From the NCBI RefSeq assembly GCF_002118315.1, contig NZ_MTSZ01000004.1, positions 1-64,000 of the forward strand: DNA of 64,000 nt. Reading direction: 5' to 3'. This stretch comes from Kiloniella majae. GTDB taxonomy: Bacteria; Pseudomonadota; Alphaproteobacteria; Kiloniellales; Kiloniellaceae. Of this stretch, positions 9,321 to 17,533 are shown in pieces; the stretch's first letter is position 1, and each line of letters starts with the position of its first letter. The translations under genes and the position numbers were made by a program. Below the pieces are notes generated by a model. It had not been told where the DNA came from. It made no database searches and saw only the letters and a list, made by a program, of their open reading frames with translations.

Positions 9321-9665
9321 ATGCTACACCTTGAAAAAGCCGCCGCCGTTATTTATCAACAGGCCTCGAAAAGGCCCGGTTTTGAAGACCTGAACACAGA
9401 TGAAAAGTGGCAAGAGATCGCTCTTGATAAAGACCGTGTTATCAAAACCCTGACCCATAAGTGGAAGGGATGTATTTCTCTAATCGCCGAACTGAAAGAA
9501 CATCCAGATGTGACAGCCGCAGGAATTGCGGATCTCCCAAAAGATTACAGGCTTGAGAAACTCGAAGGGCCAAAGGCTGATGAGGGAAAACTGTTGGAAG
9601 ATACCGCACGGGCCATGGCATCCGCCGTTCTTGATGTTGCACTGGCCCAGCATATAAACCGGTAA
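9321..9665 (+). CDS. Hypothetical protein
   Basis: I do not recognise this 114-residue protein. It looks all-helical and soluble, with acidic and basic stretches, one cysteine (KWKGCISLI) and no signal peptide or membrane segment. A GAGG-like ribosome site about eight bases before ATG 9321 and conservative codon use support it as a real gene. It stops three bases before the PhyH-family start, so the two are likely translated from one message. A role linked to that oxygenase is only a guess. Confidence 0.6.
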   Translation: MLHLEKAAAVIYQQASKRPGFEDLNTDEKWQEIALDKDRVIKTLTHKWKGCISLIAELKEHPDVTAAGIADLPKDYRLEKLEGPKADEGKLLEDTARAMASAVLDVALAQHINR

Positions 9666-9668
9666 CAC

Positions 9669-10532
9669 GTGCTTTTGGTGCAGGATACGACTGTGAATCA
9701 CACTACAAAAGAGCAGATTAAAAGCATTCCCTTTTGGCGTGATCTCAACCCGCATCTCACAATCAGCTCAAATCCTCTTAGTGCGTTTCCTCTGCAAGTA
9801 ATTGATGATGCTCTACTGTCCAGCGTTTCTAATTCTTTATGGCAAGACGGCTATCTGAATTGCCAGAGCATCTTTACCGAGCAAGATATTCTCCCTCTTC
9901 GTCAGGCAATGGAAAGGCTCCACAGTCACGACCTGCCACAAGCATTTATTTACCTCTATGACGAAACTTGGGAATTATTTTTCCGCCTGCGTGCACTCCT
10001 ACAAAACTTCCTTGGGGAAAACTATAGCGTGCTTCCCCATTTTTGGGCCTGGTACATCGATCCCGGCAAAGCCAAAGGCTGGCCACCACACAGAGACAGT
10101 GCAGATCAATCCGTAATCGAACTCTATGGTCAGGAAATGTTGGTCTCTCTAAGCCTCTGGATCCCCTTAACGGATGCAACACCTGAAAATGGCTGCATGT
10201 CCGTTCTGCCGCTCAGTTGTGAGCAAGATTACGAGGCTCCCGTTACTGATCCATCTGAAATCGCCCTACAAGATATTCTTTGCCTACCCGCCCAAGCAGG
10301 TTCCGTACTGGGCTGGCGGCAGGATCTGTATCACTGGGGTGGTCGAAGCCACCGGAACGCTCAAACGCCAAGGTTAAGCCTTTCTCTTGAATTTCAGAAT
10401 GCGGCACTGGATCCTCTCTGTGAACCTCTGCTAGATCCCCAACATCCTCCTGCCCCTGAAGAGCGCTTGAATCTCATTTTCCAACAGTTTGAAAAATACA
10501 AGCACATCGCTGACCTGCCCAAAGGTTTCTAG
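9669..10532 (+). CDS. PhyH-family Fe(II)/2-oxoglutarate oxygenase
   Basis: Predicted non-heme iron dioxygenase of the phytanoyl-CoA hydroxylase family, 287 residues. The iron triad is visible as HRD in WPPHRDSADQ (about residue 141) and the distal histidine in the LYHWGGRSH segment (about residue 222), with a likely 2-oxoglutarate arginine in PRLSLSLEF. Start is GTG at 9669, three bases after the upstream stop; a second in-frame GTG at 9693 is also possible. It converges on the P-type ATPase gene. The substrate is unknown; family members act on lipids, amino acids and small natural products. Confidence 0.82.
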   Translation: MLLVQDTTVNHTTKEQIKSIPFWRDLNPHLTISSNPLSAFPLQVIDDALLSSVSNSLWQDGYLNCQSIFTEQDILPLRQAMERLHSHDLPQAFIYLYDETWELFFRLRALLQNFLGENYSVLPHFWAWYIDPGKAKGWPPHRDSADQSVIELYGQEMLVSLSLWIPLTDATPENGCMSVLPLSCEQDYEAPVTDPSEIALQDILCLPAQAGSVLGWRQDLYHWGGRSHRNAQTPRLSLSLEFQNAALDPLCEPLLDPQHPPAPEERLNLIFQQFEKYKHIADLPKGF

Positions 10533-10565
10533 CCCGATAATAGGCCAAGAACCTTAGCCCGAAGT

Positions 10566-12947
10566 CTAATCTGAGGAATTTCGCAGCAACCGCAAAGCGT
10601 TCAAGGTCACCAATACCGTTGCTCCTGTGTCAGCCAACACAGCCATCCAAAGTCCTGTCACACCAAACAGAGTCGTCATCAAAAAGATTCCCTTAAGGCC
10701 CAGCGCCAAAGTGACGTTTTGGTGAATATTTGACATGGTTTTGCGTCCACGACGAATCAATGCTGGCAAGTCCTGTAACTTGTTTTGCATCAACGCAATA
10801 TCAGCGGCTTCCAAGGCAACATCAGTGCCGCCGCCCATTGCGATACCGACATCGGCAACTTTAAGGGCAGGGGCATCGTTTATGCCATCGCCGACCATTA
10901 CCACAGTACCTTTGGTCCGCAGCTCATCAATTTCCCTGAGCTTATCCTGAGGCATCAAACCAGCTTTTACGGCAAGCCCCAGTTCACCCCCCAAGGCCTT
11001 GCCCGTTTTCGGGTTATCCCCGGTAAGCATAATCGTTTCAAGACCTAGATTCTGCAATTGGATCAAAGTATCTTTGGCTTCTTCACGGGGCTCATCACGC
11101 AAGGCCAAAATCCCGGCAAGGACATTATCAACTGTCACCACAACAACTGTTTTACCCTGTGCCAAAAGCCCTTGTGCCTGTTCATGAATATTTGCATTTC
11201 CAGATAGTTGTTCCGCAAAATAATCCGTTGATCCAACAGCAACCATACGTCCTTCAACATTCCCCAAAGCTGCCTTTCCTGTGATGGATTGAGCATCGGT
11301 TACAGCCGGAATTTCTATTCTCTGATCCTCGGCATAATGAACGACCGCTTCCGCTAAGGGATGACTTGATCCTCGTTCTACAGCCGCAGTTAAGCGTATC
11401 ATTTCAGCCGCATCATCCTCTGCCACAACATCAGTGACCTGAGGCTTGCCTTCTGTAAGTGTGCCCGTTTTATCAAAGGCCATGGTTTTGGCTCGTGACA
11501 ACAGTTCCAGCGCTGCACCACCTTTAATCAACAACCCACGACGTGCGGAAGCCGCAAGGGAAGAGGTCACCGCGGCCGGAACAGAAATAACCAAAGCACA
11601 AGGACAGGAAATAATTAACAATGTGAGTGCTTTATAGATCCAAGCCTCCCACACCCCGTTGAAAAATAATGGCGGAATCACTGCAACCAGTAACGAAACA
11701 ATCATCATCGCCGGGGTATACCAGGATGAGAAGCGGTCAATGAAGCGTGCAACCGGGGCTTTGTGTTCCTCTGACTCTTCTATCAACCTGATGATACGAT
11801 CTAACGTGTTATCACCAGATTCCGAGGTCACCCGAAAAGTTGTTAGCTTTTCAAGAACGAGGGCTCCGGCCTGGGCTGTATCGTCAACCTCTCTGTTTCG
11901 AGGAATAGATTCACCTGTCAGAGCAGATTCATCCAATACAGCCATCTGATTTAGAACAATCCCATCAGCAGGTAATCTTTCGCCCGGGCGTACTTCAATC
12001 ACATCATCAATGGACAAGTCTTCAACGGGTATTTCCTGGCTATGGCTTCCCTGAAGCAAGCGGGCGATTTTAGGCTGCAGATCAAGCAGAAGCGTCACCC
12101 CTTCACGCGCTTTATTCGCGGCCCGTTGCTCCAAGGCCTCACCAATTAAGAAGAGGAATAAAACCATCGATGCTTCAAGGGCTTCACCCAAAAACAAAGC
12201 CCCAATCGCAGCAACGCTCATTAAGGTTTGGATACCAAAATACTGACCAAAACGAATAGATCTAATCGTATTGAGAAAAATAGGAATCAAACCGACCAAA
12301 GCCGCGCCACTATAATAAACACGTGCATTCTCGGCGTTAAACTGTGCCAAAATCACTGCGATCAAAAGTGCGACACCAGCAATCAACACCTTGCCGGCAC
12401 TTCCGCTCAGGAATGTATATAAGCTACCAAAGCGAACACCAGTACCACCAGAATTAGCGGTTGTAGGTGTCTGATTTTGAGCTTGCGAAGAAGAACAGCA
12501 GCTTGAGCTTCTCTCAGCTGTGCTCGCGCTGCCGTCGCTGACTTCGGAAAGACTATACCCCAATCCCGTGACGATCTTTTTGATGTCATCTTCCGAGACT
12601 TTGTTTGGGTTAAAATCTGTGTTGAGACGTTCTCTCGCAAAAGAAATTCGTGCTGTATGAATGCCAGGCAATCTATCGATAGCTTTTTCAATTGATTTTG
12701 CACAACTGGGACAATCCATACCACTAATTGTCCAAACCATATGATGATGCAGATCTTTTATTTCTGCTATGATTGCAACTATCGCATCCTTGATATCATC
12801 GCCACCAGCCCAGGATATTGCCTTACGAGAAACCTCAAAAGATGACAAACCGGGCAAGGCCTCAAGCCTTTTGCCAATACGATCACGGCAATCCCCACAG
12901 CTTTCTGCCTCGGGCATATGGTCGATAAACAAAAGTGTTTGTAACAT
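10566..12947 (-). CDS. Zn/Cd-type heavy-metal translocating P-type ATPase
   Basis: Inner-membrane P1B ATPase that pumps divalent metal out of the cytoplasm, 793 residues. In order: an N-terminal CGDC (residues 17-20), an HMA domain with GMDCPSC (C79, C82), a Cys-pair/Ser-rich linker (SSSCCSSS near 150), membrane helices, TGES actuator motif, the metal-channel CPC at 448-450, the phosphorylated Asp492 in DKTGT, the HP motif (SSHPLAEAV) and GDGINDAPAL. The CPC with a downstream lysine-bearing region and a ZntA/CadA-like layout favour zinc, cadmium or lead over copper. An ArsR/SmtB-type operator lies directly upstream, and the matching regulator is at 15695. Two LemA/DUF2207 genes lie between them. 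Confidence 0.93.
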   Translation of the reverse strand: MLQTLLFIDHMPEAESCGDCRDRIGKRLEALPGLSSFEVSRKAISWAGGDDIKDAIVAIIAEIKDLHHHMVWTISGMDCPSCAKSIEKAIDRLPGIHTARISFARERLNTDFNPNKVSEDDIKKIVTGLGYSLSEVSDGSASTAERSSSCCSSSQAQNQTPTTANSGGTGVRFGSLYTFLSGSAGKVLIAGVALLIAVILAQFNAENARVYYSGAALVGLIPIFLNTIRSIRFGQYFGIQTLMSVAAIGALFLGEALEASMVLFLFLIGEALEQRAANKAREGVTLLLDLQPKIARLLQGSHSQEIPVEDLSIDDVIEVRPGERLPADGIVLNQMAVLDESALTGESIPRNREVDDTAQAGALVLEKLTTFRVTSESGDNTLDRIIRLIEESEEHKAPVARFIDRFSSWYTPAMMIVSLLVAVIPPLFFNGVWEAWIYKALTLLIISCPCALVISVPAAVTSSLAASARRGLLIKGGAALELLSRAKTMAFDKTGTLTEGKPQVTDVVAEDDAAEMIRLTAAVERGSSHPLAEAVVHYAEDQRIEIPAVTDAQSITGKAALGNVEGRMVAVGSTDYFAEQLSGNANIHEQAQGLLAQGKTVVVVTVDNVLAGILALRDEPREEAKDTLIQLQNLGLETIMLTGDNPKTGKALGGELGLAVKAGLMPQDKLREIDELRTKGTVVMVGDGINDAPALKVADVGIAMGGGTDVALEAADIALMQNKLQDLPALIRRGRKTMSNIHQNVTLALGLKGIFLMTTLFGVTGLWMAVLADTGATVLVTLNALRLLRNSSD

Positions 12948-12951
12948 AGCA

Positions 12952-13001
12952 AACCTACATATGAAAAATTATTCATATGAAAATATATTCATGTGTAGGT
13001 T
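12952..13001. promoter_or_regulatory. ArsR/SmtB-type operator upstream of the P-type ATPase
   Basis: Nested inverted repeats begin five bases before the ATPase start. CATATGAA (12958-12965) faces TTCATATG (12972-12979), and overlapping CATATGAA (12974-12981) faces TTCATGTG (12988-12995). An outer pair, AACCTACA (12952-12959) and TGTAGGTT (12994-13001), closes the structure. TATGAA/TTCATA half-sites are typical of SmtB/CzrA/ZiaR-type repressors. Binding by the ArsR protein at 15695 is inferred. Confidence 0.72.
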
Positions 13002-13057
13002 AAGTCAAGAGCAGTAAACTTTAATGACTCAGATAATAGTTCAGTATCAGCGATATC

Positions 13058-15007
13058 TTACCAACCGCCACCGCCACCGCCGCCACCGCCGCCGCCGGAA
13101 GATCCACCACCACTTGATGAACTACTGGACGAAGAGCTCGGCGGACTGGAAGCCGAAGAAATAGTATGCCCGATACCACTTGTCAGCCCACTGGCAATGG
13201 AGCTTGAGCTCCGGGAAAAGGAGTCTCCCCGATACCAACGTGGTTTATAATCCATCGGAACCTGATTCATGACTGTGAGATAGTTTTGTAATCTCTGCGA
13301 CCATTGATCTTCGACCCCGAGAGCCATGGCAAACGGCAAATGTTGTTCAAACACGTGCTCATTAAAATCGGGTTCGGGGCCAATTGCTTCTAACCGTTCA
13401 CCTTCAGCAACTGACAAATACAGCTTATATCCTTCCAGTTGATCAAGGATTTTCTGCCCCTTTACACTCGGTGCTTCCATTAAATAACTGAAAACCAGCG
13501 TGACTGTAAAAATCGAAATAACAACACCATAATTTTCAGCAGAAAAAGCCTGATCGGTAATGAGTTCTCCCACTGATAAGGAGCAGTAGGGTATCACCAG
13601 AAAAATGCTCAAAGGCAAAAGCGCGGCAATGTTTTTTGAGAGGCCGGACTTTGCCATTTTTCCCGACAGAACTCTGCACAAAGGCGGTAAAACAACCCCG
13701 GAAAAAATACCAAAGAAGGCCATGAAAAAGAGTGCAGGGATAATAAGATCTCCCCCTGCATAGGCCAGTGACATAATAACCCCAACCAGCCCGATCAAAA
13801 ACCCTATGAGCCATTTACCCGTGTTTGCTGCAAAATACCCAGATCCATACTCCTTACTCACTGCTTCACCGAAAAAACCGACCACAGAAGCAAATCTGGA
13901 ATCATATTTTCGCTTCAACTTATATTCATCTCCATGGTCAGGCAGCAATCGATCAATAATCGTCCATTCACCGCGCGGCAAGCTATCAAGATCTGCTTTT
14001 TCTGTACGCTTTAGTGAATAATCGCTCTTGCTCTGGTCAATGATTATATAGCCCTTTGTTGCCAAACTTGTCAGAGCAACCACAAAGGCAGTTTTTTCGC
14101 TATAACCTTTTCGAAAGCCCAGGTGGCTCAGATATCCAGCCGCAGCAGGGGAGATATTTTTTGGCCCCTCAAAAAGGGGAATAACGATACCTGCGGCCGG
14201 ATCACGTCCTGCATAAAACCAGGCGACAGAATAATACACCGTGATAATGAACAACGTTACAACCCCAATCAAGAAGCTGGTGTTGTCTTCAACATAGTTT
14301 TCAGCTTGCTCAAAGTTATCCGGGACTCGGACAAAGCCAGTTGGCCAGCTAACGGCTACCGTAAAACCTTCGCTAACTTGTAAAAAACGTGTCGTCGAAA
14401 ATGAGATCCCATCCGAAGTTAAATTTGATTCATAATCACTTCCACCTTCGCCTTGATACCCTGTATAGCCAATAGAATTCATCACATTCGCGCCAGTCGG
14501 GAGATCGATGTTTGCAACGACTTTATCAATAGGAAAGTTCCAATCATTACCAGTTACATTCCAGTACAACTCATCCATCGTATCCAGATGCGTGAGTTGG
14601 CGGATCGTTATATAGGTAATTTCATAGGTATATTCACCTGGAGGTAATAGGTAATCAGACCGTCCCAAATAAATACGGATACCATTACTAAGATCTTTTA
14701 TATGGTAATCTTCATTCTGTCCGTCTCGCGCAACAGAATAGAGCTGAAAACCAACCGAATAATCCTTACCTCGAACTTTGTATTTAGTGGGAAAATCTCT
14801 ATAGATTCCCCTTGCTATATTTTTGCCCTCAGCACGAACTGTTATTGTTTCTGTAATTCTCAAACTGCTATCTTCTTGCACTTCAATGTCAGAAACAAAC
14901 AGCTTGATTCGCTCATCAGCGAGTACAAGGGAAGGAGCAAATAGAACGAGCATCCCAAGCAACAGATATATGCAATTCCATTTACGGAAGATCTGATGTT
15001 TCATCAT
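13058..15007 (-). CDS. DUF2207 membrane protein with glycine-rich tail
   Basis: Predicted inner-membrane protein of 649 residues. A signal peptide (hydrophobic core LLLGMLVLFAPSLVLA) precedes a beta-rich extracytoplasmic DUF2207 domain of roughly 200 residues, a membrane helix near residue 250 (TSFLIGVVTLFIITVYY), a cytoplasmic region, and four further helices between about 400 and 520. The C-terminus is a Ser-rich stretch followed by a run of glycines ending in Trp, a common finish in this family. Its start overlaps the lemA stop by four bases (ATGA), so the two are translationally coupled. Molecular function is unknown. Confidence 0.88.
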   Translation of the reverse strand: MMKHQIFRKWNCIYLLLGMLVLFAPSLVLADERIKLFVSDIEVQEDSSLRITETITVRAEGKNIARGIYRDFPTKYKVRGKDYSVGFQLYSVARDGQNEDYHIKDLSNGIRIYLGRSDYLLPPGEYTYEITYITIRQLTHLDTMDELYWNVTGNDWNFPIDKVVANIDLPTGANVMNSIGYTGYQGEGGSDYESNLTSDGISFSTTRFLQVSEGFTVAVSWPTGFVRVPDNFEQAENYVEDNTSFLIGVVTLFIITVYYSVAWFYAGRDPAAGIVIPLFEGPKNISPAAAGYLSHLGFRKGYSEKTAFVVALTSLATKGYIIIDQSKSDYSLKRTEKADLDSLPRGEWTIIDRLLPDHGDEYKLKRKYDSRFASVVGFFGEAVSKEYGSGYFAANTGKWLIGFLIGLVGVIMSLAYAGGDLIIPALFFMAFFGIFSGVVLPPLCRVLSGKMAKSGLSKNIAALLPLSIFLVIPYCSLSVGELITDQAFSAENYGVVISIFTVTLVFSYLMEAPSVKGQKILDQLEGYKLYLSVAEGERLEAIGPEPDFNEHVFEQHLPFAMALGVEDQWSQRLQNYLTVMNQVPMDYKPRWYRGDSFSRSSSSIASGLTSGIGHTISSASSPPSSSSSSSSSGGGSSGGGGGGGGGGGW

Positions 15008-15576
15008 AGTTTTACTCCTGGTGCCTGCCGGTCATCTGGGTTTTCCAGTTGAAAATATTCTGCGCGGGTAAAATGAAACTGTTTTGCGATTAAGTTACTT
15101 GGAAAGCTCTCAACAGATACGTTCATCAAACGAACTGCGCCGTTATAATACCTGCGCGCCATCTCGATATCGTTTTCAACCTCTGTCAAAGTTGATTGAA
15201 GATCACGAAAGCTGCCGTCCGCTTTTAAATCCGGATAGTTTTCTGCCACCAGAAGCAATCTGGTCAAAGCCGAGGCAAGTCCTCCTTCGACTTTGCCCCG
15301 TTGATCAACACTGTTTCCCACAGAGCTTACGCATTGCGCTCTTAATTCCGTGACTTCGGTCAGGGTCGACTTCTCGTGGGCAGCATAGCCCTTTACCACC
15401 TTAACCAGATTGGGGATCAAGTTACTCCGCTTCTTCAACTGCACATCAATACCGCTCCACCCTTCAGAGACTTGCTGGCGATATTTCACAAGACGGTTAT
15501 AGGCAAAAATACCCCATAGGATTACGAGGGCAGGAATGCCAATTACAAAAACAAAAAAAAGAAGCGAAGAGGGCAT
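15004..15576 (-). CDS. LemA family protein
   Basis: Membrane-anchored protein of 190 residues. One N-terminal helix (FVFVIGIPALVILWGIFAYN) is followed by the conserved LemA four-helix domain: NRLVKYRQQVSEGWSGIDVQ, KKRSNLIPNLVKVVKGYA, and a C-terminal YNGAVRLMNV/FPSNLIA segment. LemA and DUF2207 proteins are frequent partners; here they share an ATGA overlap. The pair's role is not established. The 118 bases upstream hold an 11-bp triple repeat that could be its control site. Confidence 0.92.
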   Translation of the reverse strand: MPSSLLFFVFVIGIPALVILWGIFAYNRLVKYRQQVSEGWSGIDVQLKKRSNLIPNLVKVVKGYAAHEKSTLTEVTELRAQCVSSVGNSVDQRGKVEGGLASALTRLLLVAENYPDLKADGSFRDLQSTLTEVENDIEMARRYYNGAVRLMNVSVESFPSNLIAKQFHFTRAEYFQLENPDDRQAPGVKL

Positions 15577-15652
15577 TTACAATCCGTAATAGAATTAAAT
15601 CTGCCCTACTATACAGTGCGTGCGAAAAGCTGCTAGCGGGTATTTTGTATCA

Positions 15653-15685
15653 ATTGTTGCAGGATTGTTGCTGGATTGTTGCTGT
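15653..15685. repeat. Three tandem 11-bp repeats upstream of lemA
   Basis: Units ATTGTTGCAGG (15653-15663), ATTGTTGCTGG (15664-15674) and ATTGTTGCTGT (15675-15685), head to tail with no spacing. The period is close to one helical turn, so a protein could contact the same DNA face three times. It lies 10 bases from the arsR stop and about 77 bases upstream of the lemA start. Confidence 0.8.
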
Positions 15686-15694
15686 GGCCTGGTT

Positions 15695-16069
15695 TTAATC
15701 GTGATCCTCTAGAACGTGATGCGCCATATCCGCAATGACATGACGAATATGATCATCAGCTAATTCATAGTGAACTTGGCGACCTACTTTTTTAGACACC
15801 AATATACGCGCGTCTCTAAGGTGGCGCAGGTTATGACTGGTTAAGGATTGGGACTGCCCTGTTGCCTCTGAAAGCTCACTAACAGAACAAGGATTTTGAA
15901 AACAGCACAAACAAAGCCGTAACCGCCCTTCATCCCCCAGTGTCTTGAAAATGTTGCTCAGGTGTTCAACACCACTATTGCCAAGATCGGGTAACCCCTG
16001 ACAACAACTCTCTTCCCCAGACTTACTGGAAATTGGAGGCTGACAATTTTGATGGTCTTCTATAGCCAC
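15695..16069 (-). CDS. ArsR/SmtB-family metal-responsive repressor
   Basis: Winged-helix dimeric repressor of 124 residues. The recognition region reads SQSLTSHNLRHLRDARI. Metal-ligand candidates are the alpha-3 cysteines in LRLCLCCF, the N-terminal cysteines (NC and SCC) and the alpha-5 set in DDHIRHVIADMAHHVLEDHD, where Asp/His then His/Glu/His spacing matches the SmtB/CzrA zinc site. Start is GTG at 16069. It very probably controls the P-type ATPase, whose upstream region has the matching operator, although lemA and the DUF2207 gene lie between. I see no clear copy of that operator upstream of its own start. Confidence 0.88.
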   Translation of the reverse strand: MAIEDHQNCQPPISSKSGEESCCQGLPDLGNSGVEHLSNIFKTLGDEGRLRLCLCCFQNPCSVSELSEATGQSQSLTSHNLRHLRDARILVSKKVGRQVHYELADDHIRHVIADMAHHVLEDHD

Positions 16070-16112
16070 AGCTCTACTTCCAGTAATCTATGAGTACCAA
16101 CGTCACTTATGA

Positions 16113-17504
16113 TCAATTCACCAAAGGTGTAAAACTGGCTGGGGCAGGGTCAACAACATTGATCAAGTCACGTTCCAGCGACAGGATGGCCAAACCACGT
16201 TCACTCCGCCCATCCGCGTGAAGACGGAAAACACCATCAAGGCCAGCAAAACCTTGTGAATTGGTCAAGAGACTCTTGGAATAGTTCACTGCCGTAGATT
16301 GGCTTTCGGCCTGACGGGCAATAACAGCGGCAAGAGCAACGGAATCATACGCAAGCGTCACAATTCGTGGCGGTGTTCTGCCATAAAGCACCTTGTAACG
16401 ATCTTTAAAGTTCTCCCAGTGCACCGGAGAGGGTGCAGCATACCAACTGCCAACCAATGCCGGCTCACGCCCAAGCTTCGGATTATTCCAAAGCGCTGTA
16501 CCAAGATATTTCACTTGGCTGGGATCAACATCGTAATAGTTCAGCAAAGGCGCAATTGTTAGCAACTGCTTGCCACCTGTGGGAATAATAATGGCCTCGT
16601 AATTTGGTGGATTAAGCGTATCGCGCCCGCGAAGCCGGGCCAATGCTCGACGTGAAGCCGCGTCACCCCGAGACTTCAACGTTGCCTTATGCGCCAAAAG
16701 AGATTGGTGACGTACATTATAGTTGGCGATGGCCTTTACTTCATCTTCCAGATCAGGATCTGACGGGTTGAAAAAACCCAAGCGCGTCAGTTCAACACCC
16801 GATCCATAAGATTGGATCTGTAACGCGCTGACGATACGACGACCATAGTCATTATCAGGGGCAAAAACCGCAACCCGGCGAATTCCCTGAGATGCTGCAT
16901 AATCAACAACACGCCTGATTTGCTCTTCCGGTGTCAGCCCCAGAACATAGATGCCATCACCCGCGACAGCCTGATCATTCGAGAATGAAAGAACATTGAT
17001 ACCAGCTTGGCGGGCAAGAGGGGTAATTTCTGAAACAGATGTTGCAAACAGCGGCCCGATCACCAAATCAACCTGTTCGGTAATCAGAGATTCCATTGCA
17101 GTGCGTGCCCCAGTAGGCGTTCCCGCCGTGTCGCGAACCACAAGATCAAACTTTTCGCCAGATACATCAAACAAGGCAAGTTGCGCCGCATTCAACAAAG
17201 ATTCACCAATGGCCTTGTGGCGGCCGCTCAAAGGTAAAAGAAATCCGACTTTTGTTCTTTTTTCGCTAATTACAACGGTTTCTGCCGTCTCAAGGTCGGC
17301 GAAGGGCTCAACCTCTTCAATTATTTCAGGTTCGGTAATTTCCGGCTCTGTTGTGTTTTCTGCAGACTCTGACTGGTTTTCTTGCACTTCAGGGGTTTCT
17401 GCCGTTGCATCTGGCCCCTTTTTCATGGTTGTCTGACATCCAGAGATCAGAATAGAAAGCAAGATGATCGCGGGCAGGGATACAAGCCTACGGCTTATGC
17501 CCAT
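16113..17504 (-). CDS. Penicillin-binding protein activator lipoprotein (LppC/LpoA-like)
   Basis: Lipoprotein of 463 residues with a periplasmic-binding-protein fold (leucine-binding type), related to LpoA, which activates PBP1A in enteric bacteria. The signal peptide begins MGISRRLVSLPA and ends at the lipobox LISGC (Cys23). An acidic linker of about 50 residues leads to VGFLLPLSGRHKAIGESLL and VIGPLFATSV. The frame stays open up to 17600, but ATG 17504 gives a normal lipoprotein signal and avoids overlap with divergent rsmI. The lppC/rsmI/yraN/BON order matches the yraL-yraP region of other proteobacteria. Confidence 0.88.
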   Translation of the reverse strand: MGISRRLVSLPAIILLSILISGCQTTMKKGPDATAETPEVQENQSESAENTTEPEITEPEIIEEVEPFADLETAETVVISEKRTKVGFLLPLSGRHKAIGESLLNAAQLALFDVSGEKFDLVVRDTAGTPTGARTAMESLITEQVDLVIGPLFATSVSEITPLARQAGINVLSFSNDQAVAGDGIYVLGLTPEEQIRRVVDYAASQGIRRVAVFAPDNDYGRRIVSALQIQSYGSGVELTRLGFFNPSDPDLEDEVKAIANYNVRHQSLLAHKATLKSRGDAASRRALARLRGRDTLNPPNYEAIIIPTGGKQLLTIAPLLNYYDVDPSQVKYLGTALWNNPKLGREPALVGSWYAAPSPVHWENFKDRYKVLYGRTPPRIVTLAYDSVALAAVIARQAESQSTAVNYSKSLLTNSQGFAGLDGVFRLHADGRSERGLAILSLERDLINVVDPAPASFTPLVN

Positions 17505-17533
17505 GCCTTTTACAACAAAGAAAGTCGCCAACG

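Noticed and set aside
13060-13140. GCC-rich repeats as a possible CRISPR or VNTR array
   Set aside because: They encode the glycine/serine tail of the DUF2207 protein; no repeat-spacer structure.
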